Shown here: positions 6,691 to 7,068 of the stretch, one piece after another
How positions within the stretch are numbered: the stretch's first letter is position 1
How the letters are laid out: each line of letters starts with the position of its first letter
Source: DATLCI01 sp046714215
GTDB lineage: Bacteria > Acidobacteriota > Terriglobia > Terriglobales > Acidobacteriaceae
Length of the DNA: 7,068 nucleotides
Reading direction: 5' to 3'
Assembly (NCBI GenBank): GCA_046714215.1
Contig: JBKKBM010000231.1
Span: 1-7,068, forward strand
The notes under the pieces: model-generated
The model's database searches: none
What the model saw: only the letters and a program-made list of their open reading frames with translations
What the model was told of the DNA's origin: nothing
Made by a program: the position numbers and the translations under genes

Positions 6691-7068
6691 CTACTGTCTC
6701 CGCATCATCTTGCCCATATCGAACTTCTGATACCCCGGCGGCACCGCGAACAGGCTGGCCGCCTGCGGACCTTCCGTGAAGTTCGTAAACTCCATCACCC
6801 CGCCATCCGCGTGGACGCTCTTGATCGGCCACCTGGTCTTCTGGTCGATCCACGTCGTGCCTGCCTCGTTCTTGTTGGCGGACGCGAACTCCCACTTATC
6901 GCACATCCGGCCATTCATCATCTCCGGGCCCACCAGCTTGCAGGTCACGCCCGCGCGTCCGGCGCACGGGTTATCGCTGAAGGCTTTCACGTCCGGCATC
7001 TTCGGCCCTCCACCCATCGGCCCGCCGCGCATGTTCCCGTCCATCCCCATCTCCATGTACATCTGCTG
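6691..7068 (-). CDS. C-terminal part of a DUF4412-like, probably exported protein (5' end outside window)
   Basis: Read leftward from the window edge, 125 codons run to a TAG at 6693-6691. The frame is still open at the edge (QQMYMEMG...), so the internal ATG at 7062 is unlikely to be the true start and any signal peptide lies outside. The visible part begins with a Met/Gly-rich segment (seven Met in the first 24 residues), then CKLVGPEMMNGRMCDKWEF, TTWIDQKTRWPIKSVH, and a closing EGPQAASLFAVPPGYQKFD. The pattern 'G-E-x-x-NGR ... W-x-x ... WID-K-x-x-PIK ... EGPQ-x-SLF-x-(V/I)P-x-GY' resembles DUF4412-type and related LolA/LppX-fold envelope proteins as I remember them. Three Cys are present in the visible part. 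The function of the family is not established, and nothing links it to the two-component genes beyond convergent orientation. Confidence 0.7.
   Translation of the reverse strand, partial: QQMYMEMGMDGNMRGGPMGGGPKMPDVKAFSDNPCAGRAGVTCKLVGPEMMNGRMCDKWEFASANKNEAGTTWIDQKTRWPIKSVHADGGVMEFTNFTEGPQAASLFAVPPGYQKFDMGKMMRRQ

Overview
The window is GC-rich bacterial chromosome holding four protein-coding genes: two membrane sensor histidine kinases transcribed divergently, a sigma54-type response regulator coupled to one of them, and the C-terminal part of a probable exported protein. No tRNA, rRNA, CRISPR array, transposase or phage gene is visible. The kinase architecture, the DUF4412-like protein and the palindrome-rich gap (with phrases close to 'CTTTGTGTCCTTCGTGG') suggest an Acidobacteriota genome, perhaps of the Terriglobia/Koribacter type. 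That assignment rests on recall of sequence style and is an inference, not a database result.

Layout. Positions 1-1848 (minus) carry a kinase with about ten membrane segments, a PAS domain and a HisKA domain; the gene runs off the left edge before its ATP-binding G boxes. Positions 1849-2042 are a 194-bp, comparatively AT-rich divergent control region with a plausible sigma70-type promoter on each strand and a good ribosome binding site for the rightward gene. Positions 2043-4985 (plus) encode a 980-residue kinase: TM, PDZ, nine further TM, GAF, PAS, HisKA, HATPase. Its last 8 bp overlap the start of 4978-6429 (plus), an NtrC-type regulator: receiver, AAA+ ATPase, Fis-type helix-turn-helix. 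Positions 6430-6690 are a 261-bp intergenic stretch made mostly of short palindromes and low-complexity repeats. Positions 6691-7068 (minus) are the end of a convergent gene resembling DUF4412-type secreted proteins.

How the genes work together. The overlapping kinase and regulator almost certainly form one two-component system. An extracytoplasmic PDZ domain and a multi-span membrane region would sense an envelope signal, GAF and PAS domains would add cytoplasmic inputs, H759 would pass phosphate to D71 of the regulator, and the phosphorylated regulator would drive sigma54-dependent promoters. No convincing -24/-12 sigma54 promoter was found in the window, so the targets probably lie elsewhere. 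The divergent kinase has no visible partner here; it may be a hybrid kinase whose receiver lies past the left edge, or it may feed the same regulator.

The points most worth a second look are the altered sigma54-contact loop (GAFTSA rather than GAFTGA), the ComP-like PDZ plus multi-TM sensor wired to an NtrC-type regulator, and the compound palindrome array after the regulator gene. I found no clearly new biological system.
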